Source: Rhodobacter flavimaris (GTDB taxonomy: Bacteria > Pseudomonadota > Alphaproteobacteria > Rhodobacterales > Rhodobacteraceae). From it: a stretch of 64,000 nt of DNA. Below the pieces are notes generated by a model that saw only the letters and a program-made list of their open reading frames with translations, was not told the origin of the DNA and ran no database searches. Shown here piece by piece: positions 34,389 through 43,866 of the stretch. The position numbers were made by a program, and so were the translations under genes. The stretch covers positions 62,001 through 126,000 of the forward strand of contig NZ_JAJUOS010000005.1 of assembly GCF_021378075.1 (NCBI RefSeq). The letters run 5' to 3'. The first letter of the stretch is position 1; each line of letters starts with the position of its first letter.

Positions 34389-36475
34389 GCGCGGGTCCGG
34401 CCTCGCCCCTCACGCAGCCAGGCCGCAACGCTAAGCAGCGCCGCTATCGCAAGCCAGGCCCAAGCGGGCAGCAGCGGCACGACGCGAATATCGGTGGTCG
34501 CCGCCGCCCCGCGCGGGGTAATGCCGATCCAGCCGCGCCCGGCCGAGGGGCGCCCTTCGCGCACCGTCCGCACCGCGGGAATACCATCGGACAGCCGCGT
34601 CACAGCGCCCCCCGAGGCGACAAGCGCCGCCGCCAATGGCTCGGGCGAAGCGATCGGCTCTTCATATTCGCGCGGGCTTGCCGGGCCGAGGGCCGCCACC
34701 CGCTCCAGATCGCCCTGCGCCAGCCGGTAAAGCCCCGCCTCGGGGGCCACCCATCGCGCGGTGAAGCGCCCCGGCGCGGTTTCCTGCAAGGCGATCTCGC
34801 GGGTTGAGCCATCCGGCAGCGTTACTTGCACCGGATCGGCCTGCCCCTCCATCGTGCGCCGCACGACGGTCAGCGCCATGCTGCCCGGCTCGACCTCAGC
34901 AAAAAGCGCCTCTTCCTCAAGCTCGGGTTCCTTCATCTCCCAATGCGCGATGCGGCGCAGCAGCTCAAGCTGCGGCCCGCCCCCCTCATAGCCGCGATCC
35001 CAAAGCCATGCATGGTCCGAGGCCAGAAGCGCCAGCCGCCCCTCGCCCGCACGCGACAGCACCAGCAGCGGCGCACCACGCGCACCTTGCATCACGACCT
35101 CGCCGGTCGGGTCGCTCAGCTCGATCTGGCGCAGCCAGCGCCCCCAATGCGGGCCATCGTCGCCCTCCAGCCCCGGCGCGCCCTCAAGCCCAGCCGTGAC
35201 CGGATGGCGCAGACCAAGCTCGGTCGGGCGCGGAAGGAAGGGTTCGGCCAGCACGCGGCCCGTGGGACGCGCGGGCAGGATATCGGCGAGATCGGTCTGC
35301 CACAGGCTCTCGACCGTCGCATATTCCGGGCCGGCAGCGACCAGCACCGCCCCGCCCTTGAGAACATAGTCGCGGATATTCTCGAAATAAGCCGAGGGCA
35401 GGATGCCCCGCTCGCCATAACGGTCGAAGATGATCAGGTCGAACTCGTCGATCTTGTCGATGAACAGCTCTTGCGTGGGGAAGGCGATCAGCGACAGCTC
35501 GGCCACCGGCACGCCGTCTTGCTTTTCGGGCGGGCGCAGGATGGTGAAATGCACCAGATCCACGCCCGGGTCGGACTTGAGCAGGTTGCGCCAGGTGCGC
35601 TCGCCCGCGTGGGGCTCGCCCGAGACCAGCAGCACCCGCAGCCGGTCGCGCACGCCGTTGATCTGCACCACCGCGTCATTGTTGCGCGTGGTCAGCTCTC
35701 CCTCGACCGGCAGGACCGAGAATTGCACGACGTTCTGCCCGCCATGGCGCAGGGTCAGCGGCAGTTCCAGATCGCGCCCGACGCTGACCTCGTATTCATT
35801 CGGCTCCTCGCCCTCGATCGAGATCGAGACTTTCGCGCGGCTGCCCACTCCGGCAGGCACGGCACCGACATCCTCGATGCGCAAGCGGATCGAGACAGGC
35901 TCGCCGATGATGCCGAAGGCGGGCGCGGTCTGGATCACGAGCCTCCGGTCCCAGTCCTGCGGAGCGCCCGTCAGAAGCAGGTGCAGCGGCGCGGGAAGCT
36001 CGGGGATCAGGGGCGCGTCATGCACCTGCCCGTCGCTGATCACCACCGCCCCGGCAACCCGCGCGCGAGGTTCGGCGGCCAGCGCCTCGGCAAGTGCAGC
36101 ACCCAGCCGAGTGCCGCTGTTCTCCTCGCCATCGGGCACTGTGACGCGGCGCAACTCGGTTCCCGGCAGGGCGCCAATGCGCGCCTCTAGTGCCGCCACG
36201 GCGGCGTCGGTCTGCGCAGCGCGCCCGCCAAGCCCCTGCGAGGCCGAGCGGTCATCCAAAAGCAGCACGATATCGGACAGCGCCTCGGTCTCTTCGCGTT
36301 GCAGCGACGGCCCCGACAGCGCGGCCAGCAGCACCATGGCCGCCACCCCGCGCAGCGGCCAGCCGGGCAGTCCACGCCAGAGCGCGAGCGCCAGCATCGC
36401 AACCGCCAGCCCCGCCCCCGCGCCAAGCACCGCCCAGGGCAGAAGCGGCACAAAGATGACCGAAAGCCCGCTCAT
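34385..36475 (-). CDS. large membrane protein with VWA/amidotransferase-like core (MoxR cluster)
   Basis: 696 residues. Two N-terminal hydrophobic segments (about 4-25 and 35-52), a von Willebrand A-like stretch (SDIVLLLDDRSASQG… with AGAVVISDGQVHD), an Ig-like beta region, then a class I glutamine-amidotransferase-like fold around FDLIIFDRYGERG…GGAVLVAAGPEY without an obvious catalytic Cys, and a C-terminal helix (about 668-690). Start ATG 36475 overlaps the previous gene by 4 bp. Probably anchored with a large periplasmic part. Last gene of the moxR operon; role unknown. Confidence 0.75.
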   Translation of the reverse strand: MSGLSVIFVPLLPWAVLGAGAGLAVAMLALALWRGLPGWPLRGVAAMVLLAALSGPSLQREETEALSDIVLLLDDRSASQGLGGRAAQTDAAVAALEARIGALPGTELRRVTVPDGEENSGTRLGAALAEALAAEPRARVAGAVVISDGQVHDAPLIPELPAPLHLLLTGAPQDWDRRLVIQTAPAFGIIGEPVSIRLRIEDVGAVPAGVGSRAKVSISIEGEEPNEYEVSVGRDLELPLTLRHGGQNVVQFSVLPVEGELTTRNNDAVVQINGVRDRLRVLLVSGEPHAGERTWRNLLKSDPGVDLVHFTILRPPEKQDGVPVAELSLIAFPTQELFIDKIDEFDLIIFDRYGERGILPSAYFENIRDYVLKGGAVLVAAGPEYATVESLWQTDLADILPARPTGRVLAEPFLPRPTELGLRHPVTAGLEGAPGLEGDDGPHWGRWLRQIELSDPTGEVVMQGARGAPLLVLSRAGEGRLALLASDHAWLWDRGYEGGGPQLELLRRIAHWEMKEPELEEEALFAEVEPGSMALTVVRRTMEGQADPVQVTLPDGSTREIALQETAPGRFTARWVAPEAGLYRLAQGDLERVAALGPASPREYEEPIASPEPLAAALVASGGAVTRLSDGIPAVRTVREGRPSAGRGWIGITPRGAAATTDIRVVPLLPAWAWLAIAALLSVAAWLREGRGRTRA

Positions 36476-39228
36476 TGCCCAAGCCTTTCCAGCAGCGCAG
36501 GCACATGGACCTGGTCGGATTTGTAGTTCCCGGTCAGCACATGCATCACGAGGTTGACGCCGAAGCGCAGCGCGATCTCGCGCTGGCGATCCCCGGCCGA
36601 GCCCCGCCCGATCGGGAACATCGGCAGGCCGCGCGCGTCCTCGGCCCAAGCGGCGGCCCAGTCATTGCCACCGATCACCAGCGGCGTCACCCCGTCGTTG
36701 AGGTTGCGAAACGGCATCCCCTCGGCGCGCTCGGCATCGGGAGGTGCGGCCTCAACCCAGATCGGGCCGTCATAACGGCCGGGGAAGGTTTGCAGCAGGT
36801 AGAAGGTCCGCGTCAGGACATGATCGCTCGGAACGGGTTCGAGCGGCGGAATATCGAGCGGCGCGGCCAGCGCCTGCAACCGCCGCGCTGCGGGCGAGGC
36901 AGAGCCGACCCCCAACAGATCGGCATCGCGCGTGTCGAACAGGATCATCCCCCCGCCACGCAGATAGCGGTTCAGCCGGGCATAGGCCTGCGGCGAGGGC
37001 GCGGGCTGGTCAGCGGTGACGGGCCAGTAGATCAGCGTGAAAAGCGCCAGATCGTCGCGCTCGATATCCAGCGTCATCGGTTCCGATGGCTCGACCGCAG
37101 TGCGCGCAAAAAGCGTGTCTGAGAGCCCCTGCAGCCCCGCCAGCGCGATCCGGTCCACCTCGGGGTCACCTGTGGGCATATGCGCAAGCACGACGTTGGA
37201 GGCCGCCGCAATCGCGCGCTCGGGGTCCATCGTGGTTTCCTCGGCGCGCAGGCCTGTGCCGGGCATCATGCCAAGGCCAAGGGCCAGCAGAACCACCATT
37301 GCCCGCGCCACGCGCGGCCCGCGCAGCCGCCCCGAGACCGCAAGCGCTGCAAGGATATCCAGCGCCAGAAGCCCAAGCGCCGCCAGCACCAGCCAGCCCT
37401 TGAGCGGCATGGCACGCGGCGCCTCGCCCCCCTCGACCGGCACATCGAGCGGCCAGAGCGCAGGGGAAAGCTCCCGCCCGGGCGCCAACGCATTCAGCGC
37501 GACCGAGCGATCCTCGGCCGCGTAAAGCCCCGGCGGCAGGGCTGGCCCGGCACCGGCGCCCGCCAGCGCCTCGCCCAGATCCTCGCCGGGGATGCCCGAC
37601 CTTGCCTCGGCGCCCTCAAGCCGCCCGAAAGCGTCGATCAGCTTGACCGCACGCCATGTGGTTCCGGCCAGCTCGGCCTGCCCCGGCTGCGCCGGACGGG
37701 CCGAGATGGCCAGCCGCTCCAGCATCTGCGGGAAGAGACCCGAGAGCGGCAGGCTCGACCATTCCGCATTGGCCGAGACGTGGAACAGCACCACCTCGCC
37801 CTGTCCAAAACGCGCGCGGGTCACAAGCGGCGTGCCATCGGCAAGCGCGGCGATGGTGCGTTCAGCCAGTTCGGGGCCGGGCTCGGCCATGACCTGTGCG
37901 CGCACCGTCACATCGTCGGGCGGCGTCAGGCCGAAGAAGGGCGATGCCTCGGGGAAGGGCGCAAGCTGACGCGGCTCGCCCCAGCTCATCGTGCCACCGA
38001 CCGAGCGCCCGCCCGCCCGCAGCCGCACCGGCAAGAGTGGATCGTCGCCACTTTCGGCTGCAGCCATCCGAGGGCCAGCAAAGCGCAAGAGCAGACCGCC
38101 CTCCTCGACCCATTCGGCAAGGCGGTCGGGCTCGGCCAGTGTCGCCACATCGGCCAGAACGATCACATCGGGTTTGGCGATCAGGATATCGTCAAGCGTG
38201 CCTTCAAGCAGATCCGCGCTCGGCGCCAGTGCCTGTTGCAGGTAGTGCAGCGGCGAAAGCAGCGCGAGGCCTTCGCGCGTGGGCGCGCCGCCGATCAGCG
38301 CGACCTTGCGGCGTTTGACGGCATCGTCGGTCAGGCTGACCGACCCGGCGCTGCGCAGGGCCGTGACCTCGAAGCGCGTCACGCGATTGCGCAGCTCGGG
38401 CGGCAGGTCGAAGATCGCCTCGGCCCGCGTCGCGGCGCTCAGCGAGATCTCCTGCCGGGCCAGTTCACGCTCGATCCCGGCGGGGTCGAGACCGACCGCC
38501 GTCACCTCGACCGGGAAGGGCACGGGCGCCGAGGCAAGCGCCGGCACATGAACCTCGGCCTCGACAATCCGCGCCGCGCCAAGCGCCAGAACCGGCACGG
38601 CGGGCTGCCACACACGCAGGGCGCCATGGGCGCGCAGGGCGTCGGCCAGAGCCTCGCGGCCGGGTCGCGCAAGGCCGTCGGACAGCCAGAGCGTCTCAAA
38701 CCGCCCGTCAGGCAGCGGCGGGACATCGGCCCCCGGCTCCCACGGGGCGGGCTTCAACCCGGCAAGACCCGGCACCAGATCACCCGGCGCCGCGAAGGGC
38801 TGCGGACCCGGCGGCGGATCGCTGAGCATCAGGATCGCGGCCGGGCGACCGGCACCCTCGGCCTCACTCAGCGCCTCTTTCATGCGCGCAACCCGGCGCG
38901 ACCAGTCGCGTGCCGAGGCCCAGGAGCCATCCTCGACAATCAAGAGCGGCCCCTGCCCCGGCACGCTTACGACCGGGTTCAAGACCGGGCCGGCGAAGCC
39001 CACAATCGCGGCCGCCAGCGCCAGCATCCGCAGCGCCAGAAGCCACCAGGGCGTGCGCTCGGCCTGCACCTCTTCATCGGCCAGCCCCAGAAGCAGCGCG
39101 ACACCGGGAAAGCGGCGGCGGATCGGCGCGGGGGGCACGGCGCGCAGCAAGAACCACAGCACCGGCAAGGCCGACAGCCCCAGCAAAAGCCAAGGCGCGG
39201 TAAAGCCGATGGGGCCGAAAACGGTCAT
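36472..39228 (-). CDS. DUF4159 membrane protein with BatA-like N-terminus
   Basis: 918 residues. The N-terminal aerotolerance-regulator (BatA-type) segment has two helices (FTAPWLLLGLSALPVLWFLL and one near 60-80); a long amidotransferase-like/VWA-like middle follows; a further helix occurs near 615-635; the last about 220 residues are a DUF4159 domain (LALFTLIYWPVT… YLRGGGMILFDTRD). Likely periplasmic. Overlaps its neighbours by 4 bp on each side, so the stoichiometry of the four products is probably coordinated. Confidence 0.8.
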   Translation of the reverse strand: MTVFGPIGFTAPWLLLGLSALPVLWFLLRAVPPAPIRRRFPGVALLLGLADEEVQAERTPWWLLALRMLALAAAIVGFAGPVLNPVVSVPGQGPLLIVEDGSWASARDWSRRVARMKEALSEAEGAGRPAAILMLSDPPPGPQPFAAPGDLVPGLAGLKPAPWEPGADVPPLPDGRFETLWLSDGLARPGREALADALRAHGALRVWQPAVPVLALGAARIVEAEVHVPALASAPVPFPVEVTAVGLDPAGIERELARQEISLSAATRAEAIFDLPPELRNRVTRFEVTALRSAGSVSLTDDAVKRRKVALIGGAPTREGLALLSPLHYLQQALAPSADLLEGTLDDILIAKPDVIVLADVATLAEPDRLAEWVEEGGLLLRFAGPRMAAAESGDDPLLPVRLRAGGRSVGGTMSWGEPRQLAPFPEASPFFGLTPPDDVTVRAQVMAEPGPELAERTIAALADGTPLVTRARFGQGEVVLFHVSANAEWSSLPLSGLFPQMLERLAISARPAQPGQAELAGTTWRAVKLIDAFGRLEGAEARSGIPGEDLGEALAGAGAGPALPPGLYAAEDRSVALNALAPGRELSPALWPLDVPVEGGEAPRAMPLKGWLVLAALGLLALDILAALAVSGRLRGPRVARAMVVLLALGLGMMPGTGLRAEETTMDPERAIAAASNVVLAHMPTGDPEVDRIALAGLQGLSDTLFARTAVEPSEPMTLDIERDDLALFTLIYWPVTADQPAPSPQAYARLNRYLRGGGMILFDTRDADLLGVGSASPAARRLQALAAPLDIPPLEPVPSDHVLTRTFYLLQTFPGRYDGPIWVEAAPPDAERAEGMPFRNLNDGVTPLVIGGNDWAAAWAEDARGLPMFPIGRGSAGDRQREIALRFGVNLVMHVLTGNYKSDQVHVPALLERLGQ

Positions 39229-40126
39229 CCGCGCCTCCGCTCAAGCGCGGCCCAAAGCCACAGCAGCGGCACCTGCGCGGGATGGCCGGTGTGATGCGTC
39301 GCGAACTGCCAGCCCGCCGCACGGGCCAGACCTTCCAGCCGGTCGCGGCGCTCTGCGAGCCGCGCCAGATAGCGCGCGCGCAGATCGTCAGCCTTGCGGG
39401 TCTCGTGGCTCAGGCTGCCGCCCATGCTTTCGAAAATGGTGCGGCCATGGAACGGAAACTCTTCTTCGGCGGGGTCGAGCACCTGAAGCATCACGCCCGA
39501 CACGCCGCGATCGGCCAGCGCGGCCAGCGCGGCCTCAAGCGGGGCCAGATCGCCCAGGAAATCCGACAGCATCGCCACGCGGGCGTAGGGCGCGACGCCC
39601 GCGACCTGTGGCACGCCATAATCCTCGGCGGAGGCATCTTCGGACAGCAGCCCGGCCAGCGTCTGCAGCTGCGCGCGGCCGGGGCGCGGCGGCGCGAGCG
39701 GGCCCGTCAGGCCCACGCGCTCGCCTGCACGCACCATCAACACCGCCAGCGCCAGCGCCAGCAGTCGCGCCCGCGCGCCTTTCGTGGGGCGCGAGCGCGC
39801 CCCCTCGGGCGCGCCGCTGAACCGCATCGAAGCCGCGTCATCGACCCAAAGATGCACCGATTGCGCTAGTTGCCATTCCCGCTCGCGCACGAATTGCTGA
39901 TCCGAGCGGGCCGAGCGGCGCCAGTCTACCCGCCGTGCCTCATCGCCCGAATGGGCGGGGCGGTATTGCCAGAACTCCTCGCCCGGGCCGACGCGGCGGC
40001 GGCCATGCCCGCCCATCTGCACCGTCGCCGCAAGCTGTTCGGCGGCCACCAGCAAGGGCGGCAGGGCCGAGGCTGCGCCCTCGGCCGCGCGGCGCAACTC
40101 AAGCGCCGCGGTCTGGGGCTTGGCGG

Positions 40127-40130
<4 letters not shown>
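39225..40130 (-). CDS. DUF58 domain-containing protein
   Basis: 301 residues. The DUF58 core is clear: a GEEFWQYRPAHSGDEARRVDWRRSAR box (about 55-80) and then a VWA-like strand with HLWVDDAASM in place of the usual metal-binding D-x-S-x-S. GTG 40130 overlaps the moxR stop (GTGA) and gives the normal family length; the longer frame upstream runs through moxR. DUF58 proteins usually work with MoxR AAA ATPases as VWA-bearing partners. Confidence 0.85.
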
Positions 40131-41137
<1,007 letters not shown>

Positions 41138-41208
41138 GACAAAGGCTCCCCACAGGTTATATCGTCAGGAAAACAGATATTTGTTCCGGACCCAAACGCA
41201 AAGCGACC

Positions 41209-41805
41209 ATGACTGACGATCAACCCCCACAAAATGCCGTGAAAGCTCCATCGGCCGAAGGGCTCGCCCAGGCGGCGGGCAAGGCCACGAAAAAGGGGCC
41301 GCCGCCGGTGCACCTTTGGAACCCGCCCTTTTGCGGCGATCTGGATATGGAGATCCACCGCGACGGGACATGGTTCTACCTTGGAACACCCATCGGGCGG
41401 CAACCGCTGGTCAAGCTGTTCGCCTCGATCCTCAAGCTTGAGGACGGCAAGTATTTCCTTGTGACCCCGGTCGAGAAGGTGGGCATCCGCGTTGTCGATG
41501 CGCCCTTCGTGGCGGTCGATTGCACCGTTTCGGGCACGGGCGAGGCGCAGGATCTGACCTTCACCACCAATGTCGGCGATAGCGTCACCGCAGGCGCCGA
41601 GAACCCGATCCGCGTGGTGCGCGCCCCCGATGGCGAGCCCTCGCCCTATGTCCATATCCGGCGTGGGCTTGAGGCGCTGATCGACCGCAAGACCTTCTAC
41701 CGGCTGATCGACATCGCCGTTCCCGGCCCGCATGAGGGGCAGGACTGGCTTGGCCTGTGGTCGGGCGGGCAGTTCTTCCCGGTGATCCCGATGGCCGAGC
41801 TGTGA
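41209..41805 (+). CDS. DUF1285 domain-containing protein
   Basis: 198 residues, beta-rich, no signal peptide. The DUF1285 core runs from PPVHLWNPPFCGDLDMEI to the DIAVPGPHEGQDWLGLWSGG end. No biochemical role is established. It is divergent from moxR and followed 1 bp later by the hydroxypyruvate isomerase gene, which is probably co-transcribed. Confidence 0.83.
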   Translation: MTDDQPPQNAVKAPSAEGLAQAAGKATKKGPPPVHLWNPPFCGDLDMEIHRDGTWFYLGTPIGRQPLVKLFASILKLEDGKYFLVTPVEKVGIRVVDAPFVAVDCTVSGTGEAQDLTFTTNVGDSVTAGAENPIRVVRAPDGEPSPYVHIRRGLEALIDRKTFYRLIDIAVPGPHEGQDWLGLWSGGQFFPVIPMAEL

Positions 41806-41806
41806 C

Positions 41807-42568
41807 GTGCCGCGATTTGCCGCCAACCTGACATTCCTGTTCACCGAGCGGCCGTTCCTGGATCGCTTCGCCGCCGCCCGCGCGGCGGGGTTCGACGCGG
41901 TCGAGGCGCTCTTTCCCTACGATCACCCGGCGCAGGACGTGCGCGACCGCCTTGACGCGGCCAGCCTGCGCCTTGTGCTGATCAACACCCCCGCCCCCGA
42001 CTGGGCCGATGGCGGGCGCGGCTGCGCGGCCATTCCGGGGCAGGAAGGCCGCTTCCGGCGCGAGTTCGCACAGGCCGTGGACTATGCCGAGGTGCTTGGC
42101 GCGGGGCTTTTGCATATCATGTCGGGTCTGGCCTCGGGCCCCGAGGCGCGCGAATGCTATCTGCGCAATCTCGAATGGGCCGCCGCGCAGGTGCCGGATC
42201 AACGCCTGACGATCGAGCCGATCAACCCGATCGACATGCCAGGCTATTTCCTGAACGATTTCGTGCAGGCCGAGGCGATCCTGTATGAACTCGGCGCGCC
42301 GAACCTGTATCTGCAATTCGATGCCTACCACGCTCATCGGATCATCGGCAATGTAGGCACCGCCTGGCAGCGATACGGCCAGCGCGCGGCCCATATCCAG
42401 ATCGCGGGCTACCCGGGGCGGCACGAACCGACGGGCGGTGAGATCGACTACCCGGCCTTCTTCGCGCGGCTCGATGCCGAGGGCTATGGCGGCGATGTCA
42501 GCGCCGAATATTTTCCGGCAGGCGATACCGCCGAGGGGCTTGACTGGTTCAGTAAGGCGAAGGGCTAG
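41807..42568 (+). CDS. hyi: hydroxypyruvate isomerase family protein (TIM barrel)
   Basis: 253 residues, an AP-endonuclease-2-like TIM barrel of the Hyi/OtnI group. Metal and catalytic carboxylates are seen in TIEPINP (Glu), QFDAYHAH, HIQIAGYPGRHEP and SAEYFP. Expected reaction: hydroxypyruvate to tartronate semialdehyde, or the OtnI variant on 2-oxo-tetronate. GTG 41807 lies just after the DUF1285 stop. It links to glyoxylate metabolism, as does glcDEF 8 kb away. Its last 20 bp overlap the convergent CDF gene. Confidence 0.82.
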   Translation: MPRFAANLTFLFTERPFLDRFAAARAAGFDAVEALFPYDHPAQDVRDRLDAASLRLVLINTPAPDWADGGRGCAAIPGQEGRFRREFAQAVDYAEVLGAGLLHIMSGLASGPEARECYLRNLEWAAAQVPDQRLTIEPINPIDMPGYFLNDFVQAEAILYELGAPNLYLQFDAYHAHRIIGNVGTAWQRYGQRAAHIQIAGYPGRHEPTGGEIDYPAFFARLDAEGYGGDVSAEYFPAGDTAEGLDWFSKAKG

Positions 42569-43484
42569 GACAGGCGCCCTCGTGATCCGCACAGCCGCGC
42601 GCGGGCGTTTCGGGCTCCAGCGTGACATGGGTCAGGCCCATCTCCTCGGCCAGCATATGCTTGGCCCGCGCGATCACCTCGGCGAAATCCGCACCCTCTG
42701 TCAGCACCAGATGCGCCTCGAGCGAGCTGCGCTTTTCGTCGATCTGCCACAGGTGAACGTGATGCACGCTCTCGATACCGTCGAGCGCGGTCAGGCGGCG
42801 GGTGACCTCGGTCGCGTCGCGCCGTTCGGGGGCGCCAAGCATCAGGATGCGCAGCACAGGACGCAGGTCGCCCGCCACATGCCACAGGATGAAGAGCGAA
42901 ATTCCGATCGTCAGGAGCGGGTCCACAAGGCGCCAGTCGTAGAGCAGGATCAGAACGCCGCCCACGATCACCGCGACCGAGGCCCCAGCGTCGGCCAGGT
43001 TGTGCAGGAAGGCCGCGCGGATGTTCAGGCTGTCTTTCGACAGCCGCCAGGTCAGTGCGGCCGTGCCAAGGTCGATTGCCAGCGCAAGCCCCGCCAGCCA
43101 GACCACGATCCAGCCATCGACACCGGGCGGGTTCAGCAGGCGCCCCGTCGCCTCGGCCATCAGCCAGATCGCCAGGATAACCAGGGCTACGTAATTCACC
43201 AGCGCCGCGACAACCTCCGCGCGCGCCCAGCCAAAGCTCATGGCGGCATCGGCGCCGCGCCGCGCCAGCCTGCGCGCCCCGAAGGCCAGCACCAGCGCCG
43301 CCGCGTCCGAGAAGTTATGCACCCCGTCGGCAATCAGCGCGACCGATCCGGCGACCAGCCCGCCCGCGACCTGCGCGAAGGTTAGCCCGACGTTGATCGC
43401 CACCGCCCAGGCAACCTGCCGGTCCCCCGTCTCGGGGGTGATATGGTGGTGATGATGACCGTGGTGGTCGTGATCGTGCGGCAT
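42549..43484 (-). CDS. cation diffusion facilitator (CzcD/ZitB-type) metal exporter
   Basis: 311 residues. His-rich N-terminus (HDHDHHGHHHHH) followed by six helices. The CDF zinc site is present: ADGVHNFSDA on helix II and HNLADAGAS on helix V (H/D pairs), with a C-terminal cytoplasmic metal-binding domain after about residue 210. Exports Zn2+ or similar divalent ions from the cytoplasm in exchange for protons. No metal regulator is adjacent. Confidence 0.92.
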   Translation of the reverse strand: MPHDHDHHGHHHHHITPETGDRQVAWAVAINVGLTFAQVAGGLVAGSVALIADGVHNFSDAAALVLAFGARRLARRGADAAMSFGWARAEVVAALVNYVALVILAIWLMAEATGRLLNPPGVDGWIVVWLAGLALAIDLGTAALTWRLSKDSLNIRAAFLHNLADAGASVAVIVGGVLILLYDWRLVDPLLTIGISLFILWHVAGDLRPVLRILMLGAPERRDATEVTRRLTALDGIESVHHVHLWQIDEKRSSLEAHLVLTEGADFAEVIARAKHMLAEEMGLTHVTLEPETPARGCADHEGACPSPSPY

Positions 43485-43634
43485 GGGGCCACTCTAGCGG
43501 GAACGCGAACGAAGTCACCCGCAGCATTGCCGTATCTGCGCGCCGATGAACAGGGGCCTGTGCCCTGCCCGCGATGGACGCTTACGCGCGAATGCGCGAT
43601 AACCCGGCCTTCCGCAAAGGTCAGGAGCCCCGCG

Positions 43635-43859
43635 ATGATCCCCGCCCGCTACGCACATTTCGTCTTCAGCCTGATCCTGTCAGGGCTGATGTCTTTCCTC
43701 GTCTCGGGCGTGGCTACCTTCCGCGCGGCAGGCGCGGTCGAGGGGTTCATGGGGCTTTGGATCGGAGCCTGGCTGCCCAGCTGGGCGCTGGCCTACCCGG
43801 CCGTTCTGGTCGTGGCCCCGGTTGCGCGGCGGCTGACGGCGCGGATGACCCGCGCCTGA
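43635..43859 (+). CDS. DUF2798 small membrane protein
   Basis: 74 residues with two transmembrane helices (about 5-27 and 40-62) and the DUF2798 pattern HFVFSLILSGLMSFLVSGVAT … WLPSWALAYP. Function unknown. ATG 43635 follows AGGAG; the frame is open further upstream but lacks a membrane-protein start. It is convergent with polA, 7 bp apart. Confidence 0.75.
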   Translation: MIPARYAHFVFSLILSGLMSFLVSGVATFRAAGAVEGFMGLWIGAWLPSWALAYPAVLVVAPVARRLTARMTRA

Positions 43860-43866
43860 GCGGCCC